This document shows, piece after piece, positions 9,356 to 18,730 of a stretch of DNA of 64,000 nucleotides. Under the pieces are notes generated by a model. The model saw only the letters and a program-made list of their open reading frames with translations, was not told where the DNA came from and ran no database searches. Position 1 is the stretch's first letter. Each line of letters opens with the position of its first letter. The position numbers and the translations under genes are program-made. The stretch is from Symsagittifera roscoffensis (Eukaryota; Xenacoelomorpha; Acoela; Convolutidae), in contig NC_087063.1 of assembly GCF_963678635.1 (NCBI RefSeq), positions 39,570,759-39,634,758 on the forward strand, read 5' to 3'.

Positions 9356-11263
9356 TTAGTTTAATGAGTTTAGTTTTTTGAAGTTTAAGCATCTTGTGCA
9401 TCCGCAGTTGATTCTCCAGGTGCAGATATCGACTTCATTGTAGATTTTCTCGTAGAATTGCCAGTACACTCTTGATATTTTTGGTTTAAACGAGTCACTT
9501 AATAGGACTTCATATTTCAGGTGATCGTGAAATATGTTTGTCAGGCTGCAGGCGCGTTGCCAGAAATCAGATTCGCATTTATAAAGTCGAAAGTTCTTCG
9601 CGTTGAAACGTCTTGTTGTTTTCGGTCGATTTGATTCAGTGATTTCTATAAATCGCCACCATTCCAGGTTGGTCTTTCCTCTTAGAATGTTCGCGAACAA
9701 AAGTAGTACATGCATTTCTTGGTAAAGAGACAAGGGAAGAATTTGAAGAGTGGTTAACCTCGATTTAAAAGGAATTTGTTTATTTCCAAGTATCCATTTC
9801 GTTGCTCTCTGTTGCACTTTTTCTAAGGTGGCAAGATCTTGCTTTGAGGGTTTCCAGACTGATGATGCATAGCTAACGATAGGTACTACATAGCTTTTAT
9901 ATGCATTTTTCCTGTTGTTCATTGTTGTGGTAGGTGATAAGTTTCTTTTGATGCAGTATAGGGCCTTCAGTGCTTTGCTCGCACGATTGTTGGCATGAGA
10001 ACTCCAGTTAAGATTTTTTGACATTATCATTCCAAGATCTTTAAGTTCGTTAGGCTTTTCGAATTTGTACGAGAATATACTTAGGTTGCACTCGCCCTTA
10101 ATTACTAGTGTTTTGCTCTTGGTCATATTGAGGCGCATTTCATTGGTTTCACACCACTTCCAGACTTTTCTAATATCAATGTGCAGGGTAGTCGGGTCGG
10201 TGCCCATAATTTTATAGTCATCCGCATAGCCGTAGCCCGATGACATGACACATTTTGGCAAGTCGTTGATGTATACTAAGAAAAGAAGTGGCCCTAGAAT
10301 AGATCCTTGCGGCACTCCACTATAAATTGGCAGTTGGCTTGAGACCGAGCTGCCGATGCGTACTGTTTGGGTTCGACCGGTCAGGTAACTTTTGATTAGA
10401 TCCAATATTGGGCCTGTTATTCCACCTCTGCTGAGTTTTTCGATCGTTATATTGTGATTTACTTTGTCGAAAGCCTTCTGGAAGTCGAGGTAAAATGACG
10501 CTAGGAAGTGGCAGTTGCTATTGTCAAAGTTCACAAACATTTTGTGCAGGTATTCGATTAGGTTTGTTATAGATGAGCGTCTTTGCCGAAAACCGTGTTG
10601 AAATTGGGACAATGCGGTGGATAAGATTGGGTACATTCTGTCGAAAATAAGTTCCTCGAGGACTTTGGATACTGCTACGAGGAGGCTGATCGGCCTGTAT
10701 TTATCTACCATTTGTTTGTTCCCTTCTTTAAATATGGGGATTATTTCGCTTGCTTTCCAGAATGATGGGAAGTAGCATTTGTTTGCAATTGTGTTGTTGA
10801 ATATGAGATGCAGTGACTTTGGTAGGGAGTCTGATAATTTTTTCAGCAGGTTGTTCCCCATACGGTCAAGTCCTTTGGCCTTGCTCTCGTCCAGCGATTG
10901 GAGAACGATTTGTATTTCTAGTTCTGAGAAATGAATCATCGACAGCTTGGGCTGTCCCTCTGTGAGAGTATAATCGTGGTGATTCTTACTGAAAACGGAT
11001 TGGAAGTACTGATTAAATAATTCGGCTTTTTCGATATCGGTATTAGCTGACTTATCGTCAAGAAATACTTCAGTTGGGATTGAGCTTGTTTTCATGATAG
11101 TTTTGAGGTATTTTTGGACGTTTGAGAAGATTCCAGACTTGAAAATTTCTGTTTCATGATTGCATTGGTCTGCTGAGAGCGATAAGGACAATTTAGTTTG
11201 TAATTGCTGGATCTTTAGGGTATTTGTTTTACTTTGGCGTCTGAGAGTTTCTACTTTTTTCAT
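9356..11263 (-). pseudogene. LINE ORF2 reverse transcriptase region (635-codon open frame)
   Basis: This frame encodes the RNA-dependent DNA polymerase of the LINE, which copies element RNA at nicked target DNA. Visible motifs are KASEIIPIFKEG (170-181), YRPISLL (189-195), FYLDFQKAFDKVNH (257-270, motif A with catalytic Asp), GVPQGSILGPLLF (316-328, motif B) and YGYADDYKI (344-352, motif C). The C-terminus ends in a cysteine cluster (CGCTRC). The frame is open for 635 codons. It has no proper start and should be fused to the upstream endonuclease (12,150-11,500), from which it is separated by stops near 11,270-11,500. It is therefore a fragment of a formerly larger ORF2. The RT fold looks intact. 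Confidence 0.85.
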
Positions 11264-11499
11264 GAGGTTTGAGCTCGTGGGAGAAACCCAGCGCGCTAGA
11301 TGTTTCCTATGTTGGGTTGTTCGGGGTATGTGTTTGACTATAATACCGTAGATCCAATTATACCATTGATCTACCAGTAGCAGTATGGGTTGAAGTGGTG
11401 CTCTCGCACATATTCGTTGATTTCGTTCCAGTTGGCTTTTTTGAAGGCAAAGCCTGAAAAGTCGTACTTTTGGGAGGGTAGAGGGACCCTTTTATGATT

Positions 11500-12150
11500 T
11501 ATTTTATGATTCATAATGTAACTTTGAGCCGTAAGGTGGGTGATCTGAGGTGAAGTCGTTTTTGAGCCGATTGTCCATGTATACGTCTAGTATGATATCA
11601 GGATTGTTGCAGAGCAGGATATCCAGGCTCTTTCCAGTATCGGTAATGATGAATTATTCCAGGTTTAATTCCTGGAAGTTGTCTAGGATGCTTTGTTCGT
11701 ACTCGCATTTTGATGAGAGTGATTTCCAATTTGTACACGAGAAGTTGATATCTCCAACAATGACAAGATTTTGTATGCCTTGCTCGCGTTGTGTTGCTTT
11801 TATTAAGTTCAGCAATGAGTTAAGTTGATCTAGTGACCATCGGTATGGGCTATACACAGGGGCACAATATATACAGCAGACAAGTATTGGTACAGATAAA
11901 TTGAGTTGAACCATTACGCAGTCTTGCATGCCTGTATCAATGCGGTTATGTAGTATGTTGGCGTTGATGTCAATTAGAACTCCTCCGTGTTTTGATAGAC
12001 CGGCTTTTGAAGTTCTTTCAGATCGATAGAGTTCAAATTGAGGCAAGAATATGGAGTTGTCTGTTATGTCGTTGGTTAACCATGTTTCGGTTAGGCAAAG
12101 TAGTTGGTATTAACAGCTTGTGTTTATCGCATTTGCGAAGTTTGATCTTC
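11500..12150 (-). pseudogene. LINE ORF2 apurinic-like (APE) endonuclease region
   Basis: The N-terminal half of ORF2, which nicks target DNA. Minus-strand translation shows LCLTETWL (about 12,100), GGVLIDI, an NLVIVGDINFS block (about 11,760-11,725) and, after an in-frame TAA at 11,653-11,651, SLDILLCN and TSDHPPYG (about 11,560-11,545). These are the usual APE blocks, ending in the SDHxP motif. Interruptions near 11,650 and again before the RT break the reading frame. Homology is clear from motif order. No functional protein is expected. Confidence 0.7.
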
Positions 12151-12253
12151 GATTGTAGTCGAGTATGCTTCGGACGTTGTAGATGAGTAGGCTAGGAAAG
12201 AGTTCTAGTCAATTGGAGATTGAGTTCTCCGTTTTTTCGGTTGCAACTGCTGT

Positions 12254-13073
12254 TCATCTGTTTTCTATTTTCTGGTAGAGTTTTCCATCGCGGATGAGCA
12301 GGTTTTGTTTATCGATGTTTTCGTTTATGAGCTCGCGCCGTTTTTGCAGTGCTTGATTTTCGAGTTTTGCTTCATCCACTGATAGCTCGCGGCTGACAAA
12401 CACAGGTTTGTCATTTGTTTTTAGGCGCCAAGCGGATGATAGTATTAGTCGTTTCTGCCAAATTGGGACTTTTACCAGTATGGTTCGGTCCTTGCCTTCC
12501 TGTCGTTGACCCATCCGGAACAGATCAACTATCTCTGGCACAATTTGCATGTGCTCCAAGATTTCCTTTACTTTTTGGAGGTCATTTTCTTGTCTTTTTC
12601 TTTGATCTTTGTCGTTTAGTTTAGGGATGCCGCGGATGCGGATTCCGTTTTGATTTTCTTGTTTCGGCGTTGCGTTTATCGGTACCTTGGTTTTTGCTTC
12701 TGATTTGATCTCATTTGGCTTCATTGTGGTTTGACAGAACAGCGTTTTAATCTCCTGTACGTTCTTTCTGAGTTCGTCCATGTCCTCTTCAATCTTCTTG
12801 AATTGCTTCGGCGAGGTTTGTTCAGCGTCACTGACTGCTTTTCGGAGTCTCTCATATCCGTTGGAATCCACACATTTGTTGCAGAGTAGAGCAATGTTTT
12901 TTTCCCAGTGTCGTAATACCATTGATTGCTGTATCGCTTAGGCTGGTACAGCTTTTTGTCAGGCGCATTTTGCAATTACACACGATGCAACAGAAAGTAT
13001 CTTCATTCTTTTTGATTTTTTTGTTGGCAAGTTTTGCATACGGAATCAGTGGTCATTTCACGATTTCGTGTCA
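12254..13073 (-). pseudogene. LINE ORF1 protein: zinc finger, coiled coil, RRM-like region
   Basis: An RNA-binding ORF1 homologue. The continuous part (12,922-12,254) has a predicted coiled-coil segment (EEDMDELRKNVQEIKTLF) followed by GIRIRGIPKLNDKD, KVKEILEHMQIVPEI, RMGQRQEGKDRTILVKV and a C-terminal RELINENIDKQNLLIRDGKLY. These blocks are usual in RRM-type ORF1 proteins of LINEs. Upstream in shifted frames (13,073-12,900) are paired cysteines (CKTCQQK, CCIVCNC, LLCNKC) that would make a PHD- or treble-clef-like finger at the N-terminus. At least one frameshift, near 12,900-13,010, separates finger and body. The start is taken as the ATG near 13,073 because the finger begins there. Confidence 0.65.
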
Positions 13074-13143
13074 TATTTGTTTGGTGAGGACTCCGAGTCA
13101 AAGGACTCAAAGAGTACAACCAGTACGAGTTTTACTAACCGTT

Positions 13144-13734
13144 TTATTGTGGGGTTGCTGAGCGTTGCCTCTTCTTGGCTCTTCGTCGATTCTTCGATGG
13201 TTTGCTTTTCGTGGAGCGGGTTTTGAAGATCGCGTGAAGGTTCGGATAGTAGTGCAAGACTACCGAGAGAGATCGTAGTTCTAGATCAGATGACTGGTGA
13301 AGCTCGCGATAAAGTCCTGAGATGTTTTCGTCTAGACTCTCTGATTTACTGATAAGATGTTTTGTAACGTCGATGACAATCGTGTCACGAGTTCGTAGCT
13401 CGTCGAATATTTTTTCTGCTCCCGTACGCTGACAGTAGACAATAGCAAACAGATTGTTAAAGCTTCTGAGAGTATCCAGGAGTTGCTGAGTCGTAAGGGG
13501 TTTGATCTTTTTAAACTCTGTGATCGAATTGTTGATAAGATCGTGCCACAGTATAATAGATTTGCTCGTTGCTCGTATATAATCGGTAACGTTTTTAAAT
13601 TTAAAGTTCGTCCTTGGGTTCAGGTTAAATCCCCCCTCGGCGTAGACAATTTGCTTTACTATATTTTTCTGTTCAGGGGTTAGACCTTGTTCGATTGAGT
13701 GAGAAAGGGAACTTGCGGCTATGATTTCTAACAT
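13144..13734 (-). CDS. Accessory LINE protein shared with the Penelope-like element; function unknown
   Basis: A 196-residue open frame starting at ATG 13,734 near the LINE 5' end. It is not a standard LINE protein. Conserved with the PLE frames at 18,250-17,727 and 38,868-39,550 are AASSLxHSxEQ (6-16), GGFNLNP (34-40), WHDLINNSI (63-71), VYCQR (99-103), VTKHLISK (123-130), a YxxLHQ block (142-147) and ELRSLSVVL (152-160). The tail is very basic (171-191, KPSKNRRRAKKRQR), suggesting nucleic-acid binding or nuclear localisation. The arrangement of a Ser-containing N-terminal block, a central HDxINN block and a later His faintly recalls SGNH-hydrolase-like ORF1 domains of LINEs. That is speculation. 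The flanking duplications place it inside the LINE. Confidence 0.65.
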   Translation of the reverse strand: MLEIIAASSLSHSIEQGLTPEQKNIVKQIVYAEGGFNLNPRTNFKFKNVTDYIRATSKSIILWHDLINNSITEFKKIKPLTTQQLLDTLRSFNNLFAIVYCQRTGAEKIFDELRTRDTIVIDVTKHLISKSESLDENISGLYRELHQSSDLELRSLSVVLHYYPNLHAIFKTRSTKSKPSKNRRRAKKRQRSATPQ

Positions 13735-13926
13735 AGAGATAAAAATAAAGAAATAAGGAAAGAACTCAGCTGGTACTGGAGATGGAGAAAAGAAGGAAGA
13801 AGCTGTTTTCCCAGAGACTAGGTTTGTTGAACTTGGTGTAGTTATAATCAGTAGTTAGAAATAGAGGGACACCGGCTGCCCTGTTATTCATTTTAAACTG
13901 AAAATATCTATTTAATAAGTTTGGGT

Positions 13927-13984
13927 TGATGGCTATTGTAATTAACTTATTGTCTACCGTTCAAACAGCAAATACAAAACAGCA

Positions 13985-14016
<32 letters not shown>
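13927..14016. repeat. Long direct duplication flanking the LINE, right copy, with (TAC)n run
   Basis: Right partner of 9,194-9,268. It has the same 57 bp, one substitution, then about nine TAC triplets. In minus-strand orientation it directly follows the 3' end of an older LINE, so the microsatellite is that element's tail and served as the insertion target. Confidence 0.65.
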
Positions 14017-14468
14017 AAAGAATTTATTCCCTTTAAAATATAAAGGCATCAAACAAAAAGAAACGGTATGATTATGTACACAAGACATCACGAACGGCAT
14101 TTTATGCAATGGCAACAAAGTAACATTGAACAAGAGTTGTTTAAGTTGAACATATCAATTCTATTTTTCAGATAGATTTTCAATTTTGCTTTGAAAGTTT
14201 CAGGCGATGAGAAGATGTCGGCTATGTTGTTTGCTGAAATCATGTTGGCATACCGACAGACGCGATAGAAGAAAAATTGCACTGTAAAGAAGAGTCGACA
14301 ATTCTGGGTTGTTGATAGCTTAGGGCGTGAGCTATTGCGAAGGTCTTTGGCTGCAAAGGTAAAATTTATGTATCTGTAAAGGTCGAAATCAAATTGATCA
14401 AATTGATAATAGTGACCGCCGCATGCGTGACAATTTCCTTTAATCCTATTTTCCAGTCTAAAATCCAA
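14017..14468 (-). pseudogene. Truncated second LINE, C-terminal ORF2 fragment
   Basis: A minus-strand frame of 126 codons (14,468-14,088) matching the position and style of the ORF2 C-terminus. It has FFYRVCRYANMI, IADIFSSPETFKAKLK and a cysteine-rich end (CSMLLCCHCIKC), comparable with the end of the LINE at 9,356. It lacks all RT motifs and was 5'-truncated. The trinucleotide tail follows at 14,016. Confidence 0.5.
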
Positions 14469-14710
14469 GAAACTTTCTAGATATGGAAGTGATCATTACA
14501 AAAAAGAGATGTTTAGAGTTGATGTTATTAAAATTAAACTCGATACGGGATGATTTTTATTAAAACACGTAACTCGACAGGAGAAAAAAAAAGATTTTCT
14601 TGTATTACATAAAAATTTCCTCGAAAGATGTTTTGTCATTCATTGTGCGGAGCACGCACGCAGCGTTCAGCGACAACACAACCAAAAAATGAGAAATGTG
14701 AACCAAAGTT
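14452..14710 (-). repeat. 3' UTR fragment of an R2-like element
   Basis: Matches 20,570-20,790 in 'ttctagatatggaag', 'aactcgaca.gaga', 'ttttgtcatt.attgt.cgga' and 'acgcaagc.gcgttc', which there form the 3' end of an R2-like retrotransposon. Only the untranslated tail remains here. Confidence 0.55.
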
Positions 14711-14879
14711 TTCGTATAACTCAATGAAGAACACCTAGGGCCCAGCTAAATTGGATGTACATGTTTTTTTTGAGTGAGTTCTCATGAAATTTGGACAACA
14801 TTTCTATCATATTCCAGTAAAACTTTTACATGATCAGAGCCACCCTCTATAAAAATATCTTAGATACAATTTTAACGCA

Positions 14880-15245
14880 TTCTCAAAATATCTTTAGTTC
14901 GAGAATGAGATCAAAAATTGTAACTTCAAACAAACTTTTTCGCACATTTTGTGCATCTTCAGGTTTTAAAAATTCTAAGCTATCTGTACAAAATGATCAA
15001 AGATCATAAAAAGTGTCACACACATCATTACTTCAAAATTTTAAAAATTCAACCAATCAAAACTTTACAAATATCGCTGAAATTATGTAACAACTATTAT
15101 GTAACATTTTAAAACATTTTGTCACAAGTTTTTGAGAGTTTTCTTCATTTTTATTTACACATTTTCGTTTTGTGGCTAATTTTTATGGTAACATGTAAGT
15201 TGTTTCAAAAATTTGTTGTTTTAGCCAGAATTTTTCGATTCTGGA
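14880..15245 (-). repeat. PLE1 pseudo-LTR, 3' copy
   Basis: About 85-90% identical by eye to 18,400-18,722, apart from a roughly 40-bp indel near 15,070-15,110. It ends in the inverted hairpin at 15,225-15,244. Confidence 0.75.
14910..14975 (-). ncRNA. Hammerhead-like ribozyme core, PLE1 3' pseudo-LTR
   Basis: On the minus strand: CTGAAGA (14,962-14,956), stem II GCACA/TGTGC with a short A loop, GAAA (14,941-14,938), then an A-rich/U-rich stem III around GTTTGTTTGAA. This matches the CUGANGA-stem II-GAAA hammerhead order and its expected place in PLE termini. Stem I is not convincingly paired by eye. Confidence 0.5.
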
Positions 15246-15246
15246 A

Positions 15247-15738
15247 CTATAGCATTAGTGTCAGATCCCTACTTCTAAACTCGTCGCGCGTGTTAATTGC
15301 CGGTCTCTCTTTCCTAATGTGCAGCGCCTCTAATGTAAGTAACTTGATGCTGCTGGACGCCTGGTCGATTATTTTCCAATTAATCTCAGACTTACCACGC
15401 TCACTACCACACTGCCTTATATGCTGTCCATATGGGGTATCCTCTTTTCGGTGTTCCTCAATCCTTGTGGTGAGATGTCGGACCGTCTGGCCAACATAGA
15501 TGGATTTGCACCCACAACATTCAAGTCTGTACACCACTTTTGATTTCAGTTTACTGGAAAAAGAGGATTTTAGAGAGGGCATACAAGTTTTCAATTTCCT
15601 CATCGTGAATATTATCAGCGCATTGGTGATATCGCGCACTTTTTTTGCTAATGTCTGACTGTGATTCCCCCTATATTGGACCATCAAGATGGGTGGTGAA
15701 TCACTGCTATAATCACAGGGCTTCTTTTTCTCGGCCAT
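15247..15738 (-). CDS. PLE1 GIY-YIG endonuclease domain
   Basis: A 163-codon frame encoding the C-terminal endonuclease of the PLE, which cuts target DNA for priming. Motifs: VVYRL (68-72, the GIY-like part), CKSIYVGQT (77-85, the YIG-like part), then RHLTTRIEEH (87-96) with catalytic Arg and neighbouring Glu/His, and LEALHI (136-141) with the late conserved Glu. Preceding cysteines (ECCGC, 73-77) fit the zinc-binding linker of this class. It ends at the start of the 3' pseudo-LTR. The frame is open, but it is separated from the RT by frameshifts, so it is part of a broken polyprotein. Confidence 0.85.
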   Translation of the reverse strand: MAEKKKPCDYSSDSPPILMVQYRGNHSQTLAKKVRDITNALIIFTMRKLKTCMPSLKSSFSSKLKSKVVYRLECCGCKSIYVGQTVRHLTTRIEEHRKEDTPYGQHIRQCGSERGKSEINWKIIDQASSSIKLLTLEALHIRKERPAINTRDEFRSRDLTLML

Positions 15739-16233
15739 GTTCTTTTTGTTTTTACCCTCGCTGATGATATTTTCAAGGGCATGGGATGCAACCCGCGACG
15801 ACCAACTTCCGGATATTGGTTATCCAACCACTGCTCACGGTTGATTTTCATGGCTGTATCATATTCTTCCCATGTTGACGTACTGCGGAAAACCCAGTGA
15901 ACAGTTCCTTCAATCACACTTCTCTTGTACTGAAGGGGGTCGCAGCTTCTAAAATTGAGTATGGTACCTATATTTGTTGCTTTTTGATGCCCCCCAGCTA
16001 ATTTTCCTGCTTTTGTCAAAACTAATTTGTAAATCCAAAAATGCCAAAGTTCCGTTTGTGTTTGGTGTCTCTATTGTGAACTGTAAATTTGAATGTAGTA
16101 AGTTTGCAGCCCGTAGCACTTTTTCAGGATCACCCTTCACTGTTCTCACTATATCATCAACGTAACGGAGAAACAATTTAGATTGTTGCCCTGACTTATT
16201 TTTCTCCCTTATTGCGATGCATTTTCTGCAGTA
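15739..16233 (-). pseudogene. PLE1 RT C-terminal part (YVDD palm and thumb), frameshifted
   Basis: Continuation of the RT after the nonsense codon. YCRKC completes the PHD-like finger, then FLRYVDDIVRTVKGDP (about 16,176-16,130) is RT motif 5 with the catalytic Asp pair, followed by GTLAFLDLQI. The thumb (SVIEGTVHWVFRS, EQWLDNQYPEVGRRG) is in a different frame (16,019-15,684), so a frameshift lies near 16,010. Confidence 0.75.
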
Positions 16234-17904
16234 CTAGACGGTTTCACTTATATTTCGATACTCATCAACTGATATATCACCGCATTTTACGTGATACCAG
16301 TTCAAACAGCATTCACATTCTACACCTTTTGACCTGTACGTGACTTTCTTATTGCACTCGGGACATATTCCGTGAAGATCTTTCTCGGGCAAAAACATTT
16401 CGGGAATAACCCTTGATAGTGCAGTTTCGTACTGCTTCAGCCAAAGATTTGCTAAAATAACGGCAAGAGATGCCCCAATTGCCATACCATCTTTCTGAAC
16501 GTACCATGTTTCATTGCACTTGAAATGGACTTGACTAACTGCCATGTTCAACAGTCTCTTCATGGTTTTCCTAGCAATTGATGGTGGTTCATCTTGCTCA
16601 TACAGTTTTCTCAGAGCTATGTCTATCGCTTCTTTCAGTGGAACATTTGTGTACATACTCTTCACATCTAGAGATATCAAGTTTTCATTGGGCTCAAGAT
16701 TAGTGCTCTCTAAGATTTCTCTCGCATCTAGTGAGTTGGTTTCGATGTTTGCGCCCTCAATTTTCTCGAAAAATTTAGCAAGAACTTTGTTCAAGTTATA
16801 ATAAGAGCTACCAGGCAAGGAGAGGACCGGTCTTAATGGGGTATTCACTTTATGCACTTTCGCCAACCCATAAAGCCTGGCGGGCTGCCCCCCAGTAGAC
16901 CTCATCCTTGTGTAGAGACTCTCACTTATTTCATCTTTTTTCCTCATAGCCAACAACTCCTTATTGATGTCTCTTTCTATCTTCAAAACAATCGCATCAC
17001 TTGTTCCTTTATTTTTGCTGAATTGATTTGAATCTAATGTATCCGACAACTTGTTCTCGTAGGTGTCCTTTCTCATTACACAAAAACCCACGCCTTTGTC
17101 ATACGGTACCGCAACTAATCCATTACTCTTCAGATACTTTCGGGCCTTCTCAACGCCTTTGTCAGAAGTTGTTTGTTTCACCCTCTTAACATAGGCTTTT
17201 GCCACAGCTTTGATCTCACAAAGGGCCTCCCCAGGGACTTTACGATTTTTGAGATCCGATAGAAAGATGTCAATGTCGGCGAGAAAATGTGTCTCATTTA
17301 ATTTATCACTGACGGGATGCTTTGGCCCTAATGCCAACACTTGTTGTACCCAATTTGGTAATTCAACATCATCAAGAGCTCTTACCGAACCCTCACCTTG
17401 CTTCCCCAGAGGTCGGTCTTGCCTTTCTGATAGTTTCCTTAGCTTCTTCTGATGGGTCTCTTTGACTGTTGCTGTTTGTCTTTGTCCCCTAAGACTTAAA
17501 TATTTAATTACCGAAGCCCAAAACTTCTCATCTGCACCCCTCTGTACTGCGCCTCTCGCCCTTTCTAGTTTGACTTCAACGTTTTTCTCATCTGTCCTTG
17601 CCTTGTTTATCTCCGTTCTTAGAAGTTTTGTCTGAAAACTGTGTACCGCTTGGTTCGAAAACACCCCATTTTTCGGTACCCTGAACCTCAAAAAATCAGG
17701 TATAATGTCGTTTTCTAGACAAACTCTCAAATATTTAACACGTTGGTGACAGTTGATAAATTTAACATATATGGACGCATAATCACGGTGTCTTGGTGTT
17801 CGAACACAATCCTCAAAGACTTTAGCTCCAGCTGGACGTCCTGGTGCAGTGCCTGATATTCGTTGACCAGCTCCGTTCTTCTCTTCCTCTTTGAAATGAG
17901 ACAC
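16234..17904 (-). pseudogene. PLE1 reverse transcriptase with embedded PHD-like finger (truncated by stop)
   Basis: A 556-codon frame of the Penelope-class RT. Motifs: ARLYGLAKVHK (342-352), ISLDVKSMYTNVPL (410-423, motif 3/A with catalytic Asp) and QKDGMAIGASLAVILANLWL (470-489, motif 4/B). Instead of running on to YVDD, the protein then carries CPEC (514-517), CECC (530-533) and NWYHVKC (535-541), and beyond the stop YCRKC. This is a C4HC3 PHD-like pattern. The stop (16,236-16,234, TAG) falls on the position that is Trp in the plus-strand copy at 41.2 kb. The first 40 or so residues overlap the accessory frame and are probably not native; the true RT start is likely near YASIYVKFINC (about 17,780). 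Confidence 0.85.
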
Positions 17905-18289
17905 TTTGTAATAGGAATGACAAGAATACCCGAGCTGATCAGCTGGTTCCTGATATCAGGTGTACCGTTTCTCTGACAGTATACAATTGCGCAATGCAAG
18001 CTCTGAAATTGTTTGTGCGGTGGCTGTTGATAGAATTATTGATGACGTCGTGTCACACCACCACTTGACGTTTTTCTACTAGAGGTGCCCTGCAGAGTAG
18101 GCTTGCGAGGTTCTTCTGTGGGTTCGTGGTGTTCGGGTTTAAAGAAAATCCCGCAATAGTCAAAATTTTGGGTAGAAATTGTTCCTTTTCCGGGTTGCTA
18201 AGTTGTTCCAGGCTATGGTAGAGTGAGCTAGCTGCTACAATGTAGACCATTTCAATTCTAACATGGTAAAATATAAAACAATTTTTCAA
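17727..18289 (-). pseudogene. PLE1 accessory protein homologous to the LINE 13.1-13.7 kb frame
   Basis: Two frames make one broken protein. The first, from ATG 18,250, reads VYIVAASSLYHSLEQ and GFSLNPNT. The second (17,999-17,727) reads CAIVYCQRNGT, ILVIPITKCLISK, VNEYQALHQ and LELKSLRIVFEHQ. Every block has a counterpart in the same order in the LINE protein. Frameshifts lie near 18,060. Compared with the plus-strand PLE at 39.3-39.6 kb, roughly 290 bp are missing after FEHQD, which fused this frame to the RT. It occupies the 5' end of the PLE, as in the LINE. Function unknown. Confidence 0.65.
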
Positions 18290-18399
18290 CTAAAAAGATT
18301 TCTCCACTAAAACAAGGGAAAAATAAATTTAAAATTACGTCTCCTTGTAGGAGAGACTGTAATTGAGAATTGGCTCAACGCCGTAGGGTTTCAAAATTT

Positions 18400-18722
18400 T
18401 ACATCTAAATATTTTGAGAATGCGTTAAAATTGTAAATTCAAACAAACTTTTTCGTACAATTTGTGCATCTTCAGGTTTTAAGAATTCTAAACTATCTGT
18501 ACAAAATGATCAAAGATCATAAAAAGTGTCTCACACATCATTACTTCAAAATTTTGAAAATTCAACCAATCAAAACTTTACAATTTAAAACATTTTGTCA
18601 CAAATTTCTGAGAGTTTTCTTCATTTTTATTTTCACATTTTCGTTTTGTGGCTAATTTTTATGGTAACATGTAAGTTGTTTCAAAATTTTGTTGTTTTAG
18701 CCAGAATTTTTCGATTCTGGAA
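18400..18722 (-). repeat. PLE1 pseudo-LTR, 5' copy
   Basis: Direct repeat of 14,880-15,245, ending in the same CCAGAATTTTTCGATTCTGG hairpin at 18,701-18,720 followed by aactatagc. Confidence 0.75.
18425..18490 (-). ncRNA. Hammerhead-like ribozyme core, PLE1 5' pseudo-LTR
   Basis: Minus strand: CTGAAGA (18,75-69 of the 18.4 kb block, i.e. 18,475-18,469), a stem II with one mismatch (GCACAAATTGTAC), GAAA (18,454-18,451) and an AAA/TTT stem III around GTTTGTTTGAA. The core nucleotides are kept while stem II has decayed, so self-cleavage is less likely than for the 14.9 kb copy. Confidence 0.45.
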
Positions 18723-18730
18723 CTATAGCC

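Larger units (their letters stand above)
9269..13926 (-). mobile_element. APE-type non-LTR retrotransposon (CR1/L2-like LINE), full length but inactivated
   Basis: A minus-strand element of about 4.66 kb, placed by direct duplications of about 75-90 bp. In 5'-3' order it has an accessory protein (13,734-13,144), ORF1 with zinc-finger and RRM-like regions (about 13,073-12,254), then ORF2 with AP-like endonuclease (about 12,150-11,500) and reverse transcriptase (11,263-9,356), ending in an AT-rich trinucleotide tail (9,269-9,290). Layout and RT motifs fit the CR1/L2/jockey side of LINEs. ORF1 carries at least one frameshift and ORF2 has stops between endonuclease and RT. The copy is dead but young, because the flanking duplications are almost identical. 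It sits in the 3' tail of an older LINE (14,017-14,468). Confidence 0.75.
14880..18730 (-). mobile_element. Penelope-like element (PLE1) with pseudo-LTRs
   Basis: A minus-strand retroelement of the Penelope class, bounded by direct repeats (pseudo-LTRs) at 14,880-15,245 and 18,400-18,722. Order from 5': pseudo-LTR, accessory protein (about 18,250-17,727), reverse transcriptase with an embedded PHD-like finger (17,904 to about 15,760, interrupted), GIY-YIG endonuclease (15,738-15,247), pseudo-LTR. Both terminal repeats carry a hammerhead-like core and end in the hairpin CCAGAATTTTTCGATTCTGG. Inactivated by a nonsense codon in the PHD finger, frameshifts after the YVDD motif and breaks in the accessory frame. 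Related copies lie at 26.9, 37.6 and 38.4-42.3 kb. Confidence 0.85.
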
